NCBI RefSeq assembly: GCF_003369915.1
Contig: NC_046673.1
Coordinates: forward strand, 11,268,001 to 11,332,000
Direction of reading: 5' to 3'
Length of the DNA stretch: 64,000 nucleotides
From: Drosophila miranda
Taxonomy: Eukaryota > Arthropoda > Insecta > Diptera > Drosophilidae
Shown here: piece by piece, positions 32,942 through 45,314 of the stretch
Layout of the letters: the number at the start of each line of letters is the position of its first letter
How positions within the stretch are numbered: position 1 is the stretch's first letter
The notes under the pieces: generated by a model
The model's database searches: none
Told to the model about the DNA's origin: nothing
What the model saw: the letters and a program-made list of their open reading frames with translations, nothing else
Translations under genes and position numbers: made by a program

Positions 32942-33790
32942 TTTTTATACCCGATACTCAAAATGAGTATTGGGGTATATTAGATTTGTGGTAAAAGTTG
33001 ATGTGATTGAACGTCCAGAAGGAATCGTTTCCGACCCCATAAGGTATATATAAATTCTTTATCAGCATCAATAGCAGAGTCGATTGAGCCATGTCTGTCT
33101 GTCCGTCTGTCCGTCCGTCCGTCCGTCCGTCCGTCTGTCCGTCCCCTTCAGCGCCTAGTGCTCAAAGACTATAAGAGCTAGAGCAACGATGTTTTGGATC
33201 CAGACTTCTGTGATATGTCACTGCTACAAAAATATTTTAAAACTTCGCCCCGCCCACTTCCGCCCCCACAAAAAACGAAAATCTGTGGCATCCACTTTTT
33301 TAAAGATACGATAAAACCAAAAACGCAGAATCGTAGAGAATGACCATATCTTTTAGACTGCAGAATCTGAATTGGATCGTATTATTATTATAGCCAGCAT
33401 CAAGAAAACAATTTCATTTTTTCTCGCCCTGTCTCTCTCTAACACACACGTAGCATAGCCGGCTTTGCTTAGAGTAAAACATTAGCGCCTAGATCTCAAA
33501 GACTATAAAAGCTAGAGCAACCATATTTGGTATCCATACTCCTAAGATATCGAACCGAGACGAGTTTGTTTCAAAATTTCGCCACACCCCCTTCCACCAC
33601 CGCAAAGGACGAAAATCTGGGGATATTCACAAATCTCAGAGACTATTAACGCTAGAGTAACCAAATTTGGTATTCGCACTCCTGTTAGATCTCACTATAA
33701 AACGTATATCTCAAAATATCGCCCCACCCCCTTCCGCCCCCACAAAGGACGAAAATCTGTTGCATCCACAATATTGAGGATACGAGAAAG
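32942..33790 (+). mobile_element. Helitron-like fragment fused to Mtch
   Basis: Full fragment with the AGGTATATATAAATT variant shared with 3982. The joint reads GAGAAAGCCTTCATC; the G is the Mtch base kept in this and the 44504 copy, against GAGAAAACC elsewhere. Confidence 0.6.
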
Positions 33791-34795
33791 CCTTCATCGC
33801 CTGGTTGCCGGTCGCTTCGACATTAATGAAATTCTGGACATGGTGGCCCTTAATGGGCCGGACCACATTGAGCCTGGAGAGGGCCCGCTGCAGAATAACA
33901 ACAGGATAATCGAACAGGATGGACTCAATGACCTTTTGGAATTTTTCTGCACGGAGGTACTTTGGACTACGCTGATGCACCCGTTCCATCATGCCGGTGT
34001 ATTGATGCAACTGGGCTTTGAACCTTTTCCTGGTGAGATTGTCCGGCTGGGATTGCTCGGATCGCGCAGTCTTCTTCCTGGGGCGCAACACCTCATTGGG
34101 TACATCCATCAGAGCGATGGATTCTTCGCCCTCTTTCGGGGTCTCAAGGCGAGCATCGCGGGAAATTTTACTTCCTACCTGATGGAGGCAGCTATGGCGG
34201 CGATGGGTCTGGAAACTCGCAAACTCACCCATACGACTGGGACTTCTGTGAAGGATGTCTCATGGAACTTGCTAGTCAGAAGCATCCGATTGACCTTGAA
34301 TCTGGTCGTCACGCAGCCGTTTACTGTAGTCTTGACTCGCCAGATCGCCCAGTTTATAGGTTGCGAAAATGTCTACAAAACTATGGGCCAAACCATCTTC
34401 AAGATATTCACCGAAGAAGGCGTGGCCGGTTTCTACGCCGGCTTTGTGCCCCGCCTGCTGCGCAATATAGGCATCATGGCAGTCGCCACTGTCGCGACGG
34501 CTCTCTTCTTCCACTATGGGCCGCAACACAGCACCATTCAGGTACTCAACGAGGTAATAGTGATATTTCGTCCTCGTACGCTCTGCACCCGTTGTCAGTG
34601 GTGGGCACCTGTATGGATGTTCAAGGGTCCCCCTTGGCTGCTGCAATGCCGTCTCAAATGCCGCACTATGAACACTGGACTAAGTGCTTCTATGATATAT
34701 ATCAAGGTAGTGGATTCTACCACCGTGGGGGCGTTCTTTTCTGGCGTACGGTGCCTGTCAAGGGGCTGCATGACTTGATGGGACGCCCGAAATAA
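33791..34795 (+). pseudogene. Mtch: Mtch fragment that keeps YIHQ
   Basis: 5' truncated by the element but without the 5-bp deletion, so the frame is open from the joint across all but the last carrier repeat. A 1-bp loss in EVIVNISS (AGTGATATT, about 34560) then shifts it. The native end is open from there to 34795. Confidence 0.8.
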
Positions 34796-34953
34796 GCACA
34801 GAGTTGGCTCAGCCCTTTTTTTCCAGCTATTTGTTGAACAAAATAAACAAGAATTGTCTACTTCAATTGATTCTTTGTTACAATGATATTTTCCATAGAT
34901 CCTGTAACTTTTCACACTCCCTTGATAGCTAAAGGTGGTATTTCATTTGACAG

Positions 34954-35265
34954 GTGCAACAGCGGATCACTGCTAGCCTTCACGGTATATTTATACCATC
35001 GCGATGGAATCGTAAGAGACGAATAATAGGAGTACCCGTTTGGTTGCCTGCCATAGCAACTGAGATTATTGTGTATGCTATTACTATTAATATTGTCATA
35101 CCACTAGTCAGACGAAAACAATTCATAGGACGGGACCATGGCCCGATACCTATCGAGGACCGTTCTCTTGGGGGCCCAGTGGATTGGCAAGGCGTTTGTA
35201 TCGATCAGGAGATCAAGAAGTGGGAGGCCCAGACCGTATCGCAGGCCCAGTCAGGACATGCATAA
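34954..35265 (+). CDS. exon Q copy, open
   Basis: 103 codons, SRWNRK type (a mix of the two other sequence types, which suggests exchange between copies). Confidence 0.45.
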   Translation: MQQRITASLHGIFIPSRWNRKRRIIGVPVWLPAIATEIIVYAITINIVIPLVRRKQFIGRDHGPIPIEDRSLGGPVDWQGVCIDQEIKKWEAQTVSQAQSGHA

Positions 35266-35383
35266 ATGATTGGGGGTCTACTCTTGTTATGTCAATTCTG
35301 CTTGTTTTGAACAACGTGGGCAAATTCTAAGCCTCGCACTAAGAAACGATTCACAAAAGCTTTCCTTTCGCCCATGTATTTCC

Positions 35384-35540
35384 CTAATGTGAATTGCTAA
35401 GCCCGGTGCTAACAGAACACGTTGTCAAAAAATTTGATTGCTGTAGTAGGCCATGCTCGGTTCAAAACCAGTCGTAGTACAAGTAAAAGTATACGAGCTA
35501 TTGAAAAAATCAAACAATTCAGTATCGTTTCGGGCTCCAT
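35384..35540 (-). pseudogene. orf M, short form
   Basis: 80-bp absence at the same point as in the other short copies. Confidence 0.5.
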
Positions 35541-35564
35541 AGGGGCAACATCTCCTAAAAAAAC

Positions 35565-36161
35565 TTAGTTTCGGTTATAAAAATAACAAAATTTTTGTGT
35601 TAAAAATAAAATTTTTTTGTTGAAACGCAGAGAGAGCTTGTCGAAAAGTTCAATATTTTTTAATAAATTGTCATCGGATGTGCTTGTGTATGAATACTTG
35701 TTGTTTTGTCGCTGCACCACTAAAATAACTGCCGGTTTCGAAGACGCGCTGATTAGAAGTTGTTGCTCTTTTTGCGAAGTTATCAATGGAATGCGGCAAA
35801 TAGGTTTTGGCTCAATGTGTGCATATAGTGCCCGTTCACATGACAATGCAAGCTCGGTAATGCAGTAGTATTTTGATTCTGCAAGTAGCTCAGCTATTTC
35901 TTTGTTAGTTTCGGGTAATGGGACACTGCCATCGCGCAAGAAGTTGAGTATGATTCCAAAATGGTTTCCACAGCGATCTATTAGTATCCAACCTTCTGAA
36001 TCAGTTAGCACCTCCATGCGACCACTAAACATAGCGCTTAGCATTGTATCATTATGCTTCGTCAGTGTTCCGATTGTAGTATAATATAAGCGACCACCAA
36101 CATTCAGCTTGACATACTGAGACGAATGCCCTTTTAACAGCACTTTCTGATCACCGGACAT
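35565..36161 (-). CDS. BTB-domain protein, truncated BACURD/KCTD type
   Basis: Open 198-codon frame with ATG at 36161, whole BTB domain and NRN tail. It differs from neighbours by a silent change near the VILVV codons (AACTGCCGG). Confidence 0.6.
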   Translation of the reverse strand: MSGDQKVLLKGHSSQYVKLNVGGRLYYTTIGTLTKHNDTMLSAMFSGRMEVLTDSEGWILIDRCGNHFGIILNFLRDGSVPLPETNKEIAELLAESKYYCITELALSCERALYAHIEPKPICRIPLITSQKEQQLLISASSKPAVILVVQRQNNKYSYTSTSDDNLLKNIELFDKLSLRFNKKILFLTQKFCYFYNRN

Positions 36162-36623
36162 GGCTTCAGACTGCTTGGCATGAAGCACAAATTGGTGGCT
36201 ACTTTCTGCAGGTGCCAAAATCACTTTGTGTTAAAAATAAAATTTTCCTAAAATTGAAAATGTGAAAAAAACCAGAAGAGCACTTACACAAATCGGCAGT
36301 TAAGGCTAATGGCAGACATTCTTAGACTTCGATATAGTGAGTGTTAAACAGCAGTGCTTCCGTCGTAGGCCAGTTTCGTTCCTCAATGCTCTTCGTTCTT
36401 CTTCTAGTCAGCCAAGACACATACACGCACAATGTCATGCGACACAACGCGTTGCAACGCTGCTAGGAAAGCCCTGTAAACTGATGTGACGCTCTCCGTT
36501 GGATGGAACAACATCTGCTGCTGGAGTTACACAAACAAAATGTGTTTCTGGCGAGCCCACGACCCTCGGAAGGGTATAGTTGTGCGGAAAACACACTTGC
36601 ACACTCTTATTTCGATATTTGAA

Positions 36624-36946
36624 ATGATGGCATCTTCTACTTCTACGAATCACAAGGCGACAACTCTACTTAAACTGGCGAACAATCCTCTACTCTGGTA
36701 CACAGCCATCCTTGACGGACAGCGTATAGCTTTTGACGGGGTAAGTTGAAGCCGTGGCAAATAGTGGATGCACCGCGAACTAATTTATCATTCCCCTTCA
36801 CAGCTTTCCTAGGTTTTTATATCGTTAACATCCAAGAGGTTACTTCACGCAAATATTCACGCACTACACATTCACAATCTCTCGTTAAAAAACTCTGGGC
36901 TGATGGCGAGGCAGTTGGCATGGCGAACGCACATTTTAATGTTTAA
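36624..36946 (+). CDS. gene S copy with long upstream variant
   Basis: Splice sites are intact; exon 1 has QRIAFDG instead of QRTAFDG. The spacer carries the CTGCTGCTGGAG block (about 36515-36600), which extends the open frame upstream to an ATG at 36486. Confidence 0.4.
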
Positions 36947-37052
36947 TTCTAGCATATTAATAAATATATTGAAAGAATTGACAATTGTTTTAATTAACCT
37001 TGAATTGAATTGAACGGGTGGCTTTGGTTGCGAAAATTTGACAAATTGGGTG

Positions 37053-37780
37053 TTTTTATACCCGATACTCAAAATGAGTATTGGGGTATATTAGATTTGT
37101 GGTAAAAGTTGATGTGATTGAACGTCCAGAAGGAATCGTTTCCGACCCCATAAAGTATATATATTCTTTATCATCATCAATAGCAGAGTCGATTGAGCCA
37201 TGTCTGTCTGTCCGTCTGTCCGTCTGTCCGTCCGTCCGTCCGTCCGTCCGTCCGTCTGTCCGTCTGTCCGTCCCCTTCAGCGCCTAGTGCTCAAAGACTA
37301 TAAGAGCTAGAGCAACGATGTTTTGGATCCAGACTTCTGTGATATGTCACTGCTACAAAAATATTTTAAAACTTCGCCCCGCCCACTTCCGCCCCCACAA
37401 AAAACGAAAATCTGTGGCATCCACTTTTTTAAAGATACGATAAAACCAAAAACGCAGAATCGTAGAGAATGACCATATCTTTTAGACTGCAGAATCTGAA
37501 TTGGATCGTATTATTATTATAGCCAGCATCAAGAAAACAATTTCATTTTTTCTCGCCCTGTCTCTCTCTAACACACACGTAGCATAGCCGGCTTTGCTTA
37601 GAGTAAAACATTAGCGCCTAGATCTCAAAGACTATAAAAGCTAGAGCAACCATATTTGGTATCCATACTCCTAAGATATCGAACCGAGACGAGTTTGCTT
37701 CAAAATTTCGCCACACCCCCTTCCACCCCCACAAAGGACAAAAATCTGTTGCATCCACAATATTGAGGATACGAGAAAAC
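37053..37780 (+). mobile_element. Helitron-like fragment, shortened form
   Basis: Lacks about 120 bases of the right-hand internal repeats (the GGGGATATTCACAAATC block) and has a longer (GTCY)n tract (about 37203-37272). It is fused to Mtch at the usual point. The same shortened form occurs at 48577. Confidence 0.6.
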
Positions 37781-38388
37781 CTTCATCGCCTGGTTGCCGG
37801 TCGCTTCGACATTAATGAAATTCTGGACATGGTGGCCCTTAATGGGCCGGACCACATTGAGCCTGGAGAGGGCCCGCTGCAGAATAACAACAGGATAATC
37901 GAACAGGATGGACTCAATGACCTTTTGGAATTAGAAAAATTCTGCACGGGGGTACTTTGGACTACGCTGATGCACCCGTTCCATCATGCCGGTGTATTGA
38001 TGCAACTGGGCTTTGAACCTTTTCCTGGTGAGATTGTCCGGCTGGGATTGCTCGGATCGCGCAGTCTTCTTCCTGGGGCGCAACACCTCATTGGGTCATC
38101 AGAGCGATGGATTCTTCGCCCTCTTTCGGGGTCTCAAGGCGAGCATCGCGGGAAATTTTACTTCCTACCTGATGGAGGCAGCTATGGCGGCGATGGGTCT
38201 GGAAACTCGCAAACTCACCCATACGACTGGGACTTCTGTGAAGGATGTCTCATGGAACTTGCTAGTCAGAAGCATCCGCTTGACCTTGAATCTGGTCGTC
38301 ACGCAGCCGTTTACTGTAGTCTTGACTCGCCAGATCGCCCAGTTTATAGGTTGCGAAAATGTCTACAAAACTATGGGCCAAACCATCT
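37781..38388 (+). pseudogene. Mtch: Mtch fragment, 3' half replaced by the BEL/Pao fossil
   Basis: Carries the 5-bp deletion after HLIG and a private 6-bp insertion (LLELEKFCTG instead of LLEFFCTG) shared only with 49299-49906. It ends at AACCATCT, where the fossil starts. Confidence 0.8.
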
Positions 38389-41300
38389 GAAATTTTAGAA
38401 TAGTTTTTCTAAATAAAGATACCGAAACAACTTGGGTGACTGCAATTTTGTATTTTAATACGACGAAAAAAAGGAGTGCGTGCGTTCGTTTTCATGGATT
38501 TTTCTCGACTTCCTTCATATATTAAAACAATTTCTTCTGTGTCTACCTTACCTACGGTGGCAAAGCGGGGCGAATTCGCCAAGAGCGAGAGAGCGAGCTT
38601 TTATTGCGCTACCGCTTTGCCCTAGCCTAACTTAAACTAGACTTCATGAAATACTATCCTAATAACAATTATTATTATCCAAATGGCGCTACACCGGTCC
38701 CGCTGAAGGCCTGGAAGGCTTCAAACCATTGGCAGAAGCGCCAACTTGTGGATTGGCCTCCTGAACGTGGCTCCGCTGCTCGTCCTTAGGTCGACCACTC
38801 TGACCCTTCCGTCCTGCCCGGCGGTTGTTCCGACCACCCTTCCGAGGAGCCACTGTTGAGGGGCAGGTTGTCCTCGGCGACGATTACGAAGTCGCCTTCC
38901 TTTATGTTTGGCTCCTCCTGGTGCCACTTGCATCTTATTTGCAATCCCAGCACATACTCCCGGGACCATCACTGCCAGAACATTTGCCTGGCTGACGAGA
39001 CAAGCCGCCATCGCTTTAAGCAGCTCAGACCCTCCTGGTCCGGGGTCCTGGGTGCTGGGGGTGCGATGAGCGGCCCGCCTGTCAGCAGGTGCCCGGGAGT
39101 CAGCGCGTCTCCGTCGCTTGGGTCTGGGCTTAGGGGTCCTAGCGGGCGCGAGTTACGTACCGCCTCGATCCCGACCAGCACGGTCTCCAGCTCCTCTGCG
39201 GTGAGGAGAGCGCTTCCGACTGCCCGTAGGAGTAGGCCCTTGGCAGACTTCACACCGGCCTCCCAAAGTCCGCCCATGTGCGGTGCTCGAGGCGGTATGA
39301 AGGCAAACTCGCACCCGCTTCTTGACGCAAATTCGCGTATCGCGTCCGCTTCCGCCTCTATCTTCCTCCGCAGTTCGCTGAAGTGGCGACTTGCTCCGAC
39401 GAAATTTGTCGCGTTGTCGCAGTTCACGCGTTGCGGACATCCTCGACGACCGACGAACCTTTGGAATGCCAACAAGAAGGAATTAGTCGTCAAATCGGAG
39501 ACAATTTCTAAATGAACCGCCTTGGACGCAAAACAGACAAATAACGCTATGTAGGACTTATAAGGGGGCCTTCCACGAATTTTCAGAGTCGTATAGACTG
39601 GGCCACAAAAATCAAAATTCACTATCCAAATGCGCTGTCTAAGGATACTCACGAGTGCTCGTGGGCCGGCATGAAAATTCGTTTGATGCAGATAGCGAAC
39701 GTATGTCTGCACAAACTGCGAGCGTTTTGTCAATAACAAGGGAAACTTGGCATTATATGACATAGGAGCGTTAACTAGTCGCCCCCCAACTCGCAACTCG
39801 ATTACATCCACTAAGTAATTTGGCTTGGCCGCGACGGTCAGTCCGACCGATTTCTTCCGACTTTCCATCTGTATCTCTTCTTCGGAAAGCTCGAAGTGTG
39901 GATTTCTGGGCCAGCTCTCTTCTTCAAACTTTAAGAACTCTGGTCCACCAAACCAGATCGACTGCACGATTTCCTCTACGTCACAACCTCTCTGTTTTGT
40001 TGGCACATGCCGCCACGTAGCTTCACTTGACCACTCTTGAATCTCCGCTACTCGGTTCGCAACGAATGTTGACAACGACGAAGGGTGGGATCTGATCCAA
40101 TGAAGAGTAACTTCTGAATCTGACCAGAATATCATTTTATCAATTGGAACCTTGAGCAGTGATTTGATTCGCTGACAAAGGTCTGCTAGAAGGTGAGCGG
40201 CACATAACTCAAGCCTTGGGAGCGTTTTCGTCTTGAGTGGCGCTACTTTCGACTTTGCAGTCAACAAGGAGACCTTGAAACCTTCTGCAGTCTTTCTACG
40301 GATATAGACGCAGGCTCCATAAGCTCTCATGGATGCGTCGGCAAAGGCATGTACTTGAATCGGTGACATGGGATCAGTATGCACAAATCGAGGTATGGTA
40401 ATCTTCTCCAACTGACCCAAGGATTCTTTTAATAAGTTCCATGCTGTTTCCAAGTTCATTGGAATTGACTCATCCCAATCTAGCTTGTTGAGCCAAAGCT
40501 CCTGCAGTAGGATCTTTCCCTTAATTACTAAAGGACTTAACAAGCCAAGGGGGTCAAACAGCTTTGATGTCACCGATAATATGTTCCGTTGTGTCGCTCG
40601 GAGACCCATAACTGACGTGTCAATTTGGAACTTAAAGACGTCTTCGTGTGGCAGCCACGATATTCCTAACGCCTTAGTTGACTCTGAGTCCGAGATCGTT
40701 ATCGGTTTAACTGTGCTCTCGGATGCGGTGACCTCAGGTGAGTTCGAAAACCATTTAGTCAATTCAAACCCAGCAGTTTGAAGAACCTGAGCCACATCAG
40801 ACTTAATTGTCTTTAACTCCTCCACGCAACCAGCACCAGTCAACATGTCATCGACATAGAAGTCGGAGTCAATAACTTCAGCAGCTTTAGGGAATGAGAG
40901 TTTTGCAGACTCACTCAACCTCTTCAAACACCGAATAGCCAAAAATGGGGCTGGTCCAGTCCCATAAGTTACGGTGTTGAGCTGGTATATTCTCAAGGAC
41001 TCAGACGGGTCTCTTCTCCACACTATGAGCTGGAATTGTCTATCCGCATCAGCGACCCAGACTTGGCGATACATCTTCTTGACATCGGCTGTCAAGGCGT
41101 ACCTGTGTAGTCTGAATCGGAGCAATGTCGAATACAGCTCATCCTGTATCGTAGGACCGATCATCAATATGTCGTTCAAGGCCACCTGAGAGGACGTTTT
41201 ACAAGACGGATCGAAAACGACGCGGAGCTTGGTCAACGTGCTTTGAGGCCTCAACACACACTGATGTGGAATGAAATAATGTGGAGTTTTGGGGATTGTG

Positions 41301-43206
41301 TTGTCTGTGGTAGACATGTGACCCAAGGAGAGGTACTCTTCCATGAACTCCAAGTACATTTTCTGCAACTCGGGGTCACGAGACAATCTTTTTTCAAGCG
41401 ATAAAAACCGCCGTTTAGCCACTTCAAAGGAGTTGCCTAAGATACTGGGATCTGATTTGAACGGCAGTCTTACTTCAAACCGACCTGAAGGCACGACCTG
41501 AATAGTCCTTCTATAATGCTTTTCACATAACTTGTGTTCAGGAGATAAAGACTTTTTAGAAGACGGCAATTCTTCCAGTGACCAAAACTTTTGTAATGTA
41601 TTGTCGATGTGGATCACTGACTCTTCTCGACAACTCAAACAATTCCTAGCTTCTTGGGTGGCAGTCACCTTTGGAGTGTATCTGCCCGACACAATCCAGC
41701 CGAGAAGCGTTTTCTGCAGAGTTGGATAGTCAGGACCTTGTCGAATCTGACCAACAGATAAAAGTTCGAAAAATGTTTCTGCACCTATCAACATATCTAT
41801 CTTCTGTGGCTTGAAGAAATATGGGTCTGCAAGTGGTAAGTTCTTCGGGATTTTCCAGTCACTCATGTTAAGTGTCTGATCAGGGTGATACCCCGAAATG
41901 GACCTTAGAATCCAGAAATCAACCGAAAACTCACTACCAGTAATTCGCGACTTCACCACCGTGTGTATCTTTTTCTTGACTTGTGAATTGGATTCACCAA
42001 TACCAAGCAAGTTGATACACGACTCCTCCCTACGGATCTGTAAGCGCTGTGCTAAGTCCTCAGTTATAAAATTGGTTTGAGACCCCGAGTCAAGCAGAGC
42101 TCGGGCCAAAACATGTTCACCATTATTTGTTCGGACGCTTACGATCGACGTAGCCAGAATAACTCTATCCATAGCTGTCGCATGGAGAGCATTCGAAGTG
42201 GAAGGTTGATTCTGATTGGGAGGAGGAGAAGAATTCTCTGGGGGTGATGGTAACGCTAGACTTTTATTCGCCACTGTGTACCTATGCAATGAGGTATGGT
42301 GTGAGCAGCCACACACTCGACACTTCTTAGCTTTGCATCGTACTACAGAGTGGCTTGGCTGCAGACAATTGATGCACAAGGATGCAGTTTTTGCGAATTC
42401 GAACCTTTGCATTACTGCCAGCCGACCAAATGGACTGCAATCTGTCAACAAATGGCCTTTTGCATTGCAGTAGCTGCATTGTTGGTTTTTGGTATTCGCG
42501 GTGGAACACGCGAATGAGCTCCGATTATGCGGCTTGCTTGGCACAGCTTTCTGCTCCTGCTTTGGTTTTTCCGAATTTTCGGCCGAAAGATGCTGATGTC
42601 TGCGATTAAGCAACTTTTCACAGTCCGTCCAAAGTGGCAGTTTGTCATAATCGAGCTGTTCTTCCCATTTCTCTTTGGTCACCGGATCGACTCTGCTCAA
42701 GACGAGATGAATAATCATCGCATTCGAGATCTTTTTATCATCGCCAATCGACAACAACGAACCATATATGGATGAGACGGTATCGATAAAGTTCCTTAAG
42801 GACGATGCTGATTGCTGGGTCATTTTGGGAAGACTAAATAGGGCATCAATGTGATTTTTAAAGATCAGACAATCATTATCGTAGACCCGTTTTAAGCTAG
42901 CCATTGCTTTCTCGTAGTTGGTCTCGGTTACTTGGAAAGCCCTAACTGTTCCCAACGCTTCACCGGAGAGACACGAAAGCAAATGGTTGAACTTTTCGAT
43001 AATTGGAATGCTTTGGTCATTGTGAACTAGAGTCTCAAATAAACCTATGAAGTTTTTAAAGTCCGAAAAGTTGCCGCTGAACTGCGGCAGAGCTAACTTC
43101 GGAAGGCGAGCACGAGTTGGGCCACCATAAGCTGGTACTGCCGGTATTGTCTCATCAGCTGTCTTTAATGCGCAAATGAGAGACATTAATTTTGCCTTTG
43201 TGACAT
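38388..43206 (-). mobile_element. BEL/Pao LTR-retroelement fossil, partial
   Basis: Second copy of the fossil seen at 18112, in the opposite strand sense but in the same relation to Mtch and exon Q. The terminal repeat is at 38388-38693. Going leftward from 43.2 kb come the gag-like part, zinc knuckles, protease, reverse transcriptase, RNase H and integrase parts. It is broken, with a small number of breaks. It resembles the 49906 copy more than the 18112 copy, as expected from a later block duplication. Confidence 0.85.
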
Positions 43207-43341
43207 CGGGACCATGGCCCGATACCTATCGAGGACCGTTCTCTTGGGGGCCCAGAGGATTGGCAAGGCGTTTGTATCGATCAGGAGATCAAGAAGTGGG
43301 AGGCCCAGACCGTATCGCAGGCCCAGTCAGGACATGCATAA
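43207..43341 (+). pseudogene. exon Q 3' part, cut by the BEL/Pao fossil
   Basis: Starts at CGGGACCATGG and keeps the last 45 or so codons and the stop. The PVDW codons read P(E)DW here. Confidence 0.6.
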
Positions 43342-43459
43342 ATGATTGGAGGTCTACTCTTCTTATGTCAATTCTGCTTGTTTTGAACAACGTGGGCAAA
43401 TTCTAAGCCTCGCACTAGGAAACGATTCACAAAAGCTTTCCTTTCGCCCATGTATTTCC

Positions 43460-43696
43460 CTAATGCGAATTGCTAAGCCCGGTGCTAACAGGTGTCGCAG
43501 AACGGAAATGTACTAGACTGTACAGTATCAGAGCTGCCGAAATCAAGCCATGACATTCAAATACACTCAAGAACACGTTGTCAAAAAATTTGATTGCTGT
43601 AGTAGGCCATGCTCGGTTCAAAACCAGTCGTAGTACAAGTGAAAGTATACGAGCTATTGAAAAAATCAAACAATTCAGTATCGTTTCGGGCTCCAT
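43460..43696 (-). CDS. orf M, full-length form
   Basis: 78 codons with two replacements (AIKFF, SVFEC). The 80-base block is present. Confidence 0.35.
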   Translation of the reverse strand: MEPETILNCLIFSIARILSLVLRLVLNRAWPTTAIKFFDNVFLSVFECHGLISAALILYSLVHFRSATPVSTGLSNSH

Positions 43697-44075
43697 AGGG
43701 GCAACATCTCCTAAAAAAACTTAGTTTCGGTTATAAAAATAACAAAATTTTTGTGTTAAAAATAAAATTTTCGTAAAAATGAAAATGTGAAAAAAACCAG
43801 AAGAGCACTTACACAAATCGGCAGTTAGGGCTAATGGCAGACATTCTTAGACTTCGATATAGTGAGTGTTAAACAGCAGTGCTTCCGTCGTAGGCCAGTT
43901 TCGTTCCTCAATGCTCTTCGTTCTTCTTCTAGTCAGCCAAGACACATACACGCACAATGTCATGCGACACAACGCGTTGCAACGCTGCTAGGAAAGCCCT
44001 GTAAACTGATGTGACGCTCTCCGTTGGATGGAACAACATTGGCAACACTGGCACACTCTTATTTCGATATTTGGA
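43697..44075. other. Cassette spacer lacking the BTB gene
   Basis: The acceptor in front of orf M passes through AAAATAACAAAATTTTTGTG directly into the BTB leader intron (near 43775) and the head-to-head spacer. All BTB coding sequence is absent. The same arrangement is at 55214-55592, and inverted at 980-1060 and 17520-17600. Confidence 0.6.
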
Positions 44076-44398
44076 ATGATGGCATCTTCTACTTCTACGA
44101 ATCACAAGGCGACAACTCTACTTAAACTGCCGAACAATCCTCTACTCTGGTACACAGCCATCCTTGACGGACAGCGTACAGCTTTTGACGGGGTAAGTTG
44201 AAGCCGTGGCAAATAGTGGATGCACCGCGAACTAATTTATCATTCCCCTTCACAGCTTTCCTAGGTTTTTATATCGTTAACATCCAAGAGGTTACTTCAC
44301 GCAAATATTCACGCACTACACATTCACAATCTCTCGTTAAAAAACTCTGGGCTGATGGCGATGCAGTTGGCATGGCGAACGCACATTTTAATGTTTAA
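44076..44398 (+). CDS. gene S copy
   Basis: Splice sites, stop and AATAAA are intact. It reads KLPNNPLLW for KLANNPLLW. With no BTB gene opposite, it stands alone here. Confidence 0.35.
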
Positions 44399-44503
44399 TT
44401 CTAGCATATTAATAAATATATTGAAAGAATTGACAATTGTTTTAATTAACCTTGAATTGAATTGAACGGGTGGCTTTGGTTGCGAAAATTTGACAAATTG
44501 GGT

Positions 44504-45314
44504 GTTTTTATACCCGATACTCAAAATGAGTATTGGGGTATATTAGATTTGTGGTAAAAGTTGATGTGATTGAACGTCCAGAAGGAATCGTTTCCGACCC
44601 CATAAAGTATATATATTCTTTATCAGCATCAATAGCCGAGTCGATTGAGCCATGTCTGTCTGTCCGTCTGTCCGTCCGTCCGTCCGTCTGTCCGTCTGTC
44701 CGTCCCCTTCAGCGCCTAGTGCTCAAAGACTATAAGAGCTAGAGCAACGATGTTTTGGATCCAGACTTCTGTGATATGTCACTGCTACAAAAATATTTTA
44801 AAACTTCGCCCCGCCCACTTCCGCCCCCACAAAAAACGAAAATCTGTGGCATCCACTTTTTTAAAGATACGATAAAACCAAAAACGCAGAATCGTAGAGA
44901 ATGACCATATCTTTTAGACTGCAGAATCTGAATTGGATCGTATTATTATTATAGCCAGCATCAAGAAAACAATTTCATTTTTTCTCGCTTTGCTTAGAGT
45001 AAAACATTAGCGCCTAGATCTCAAAGACTATAAAAGCTAGAGCAACCATATTTGGTATCCATACTCCTAAGATATCGAACCGAGACGAGTTTGTTTCAAA
45101 ATTTCGCCACACCCCCTTCCACCACCGCAAAGGACGAAAATCTGGGGATATTCACAAATCTCAGAGACTATTAACGCTAGAGTAACCAAATTTGGTATTC
45201 GCACTCCTGTTAGATCTCACTATAAAACGTATATCTCAAAATATCGCCCCACCCCCTTCCGCCCCACAAAGGACGAAAATCTGTTGCATCCACAATATTG
45301 AGGATACGAGAAAG
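44504..45314 (+). mobile_element. Helitron-like fragment with a private internal gap
   Basis: Lacks about 38 bases (TCTCGCTTTGCTT joint, near 44988). It ends in the GAGAAAGCC joint type, as at 32942. Confidence 0.6.

Larger units (their letters stand above)
33791..45314. repeat. Higher-order repeat, copy 1 (about 11.52 kb)
   Basis: One plain cassette (33791-37780) plus one cassette with the BEL/Pao fossil and no BTB gene (37781-45314). Offsets to copy 2 are 11524, 11518 and then 11517 along its length. Confidence 0.9.
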
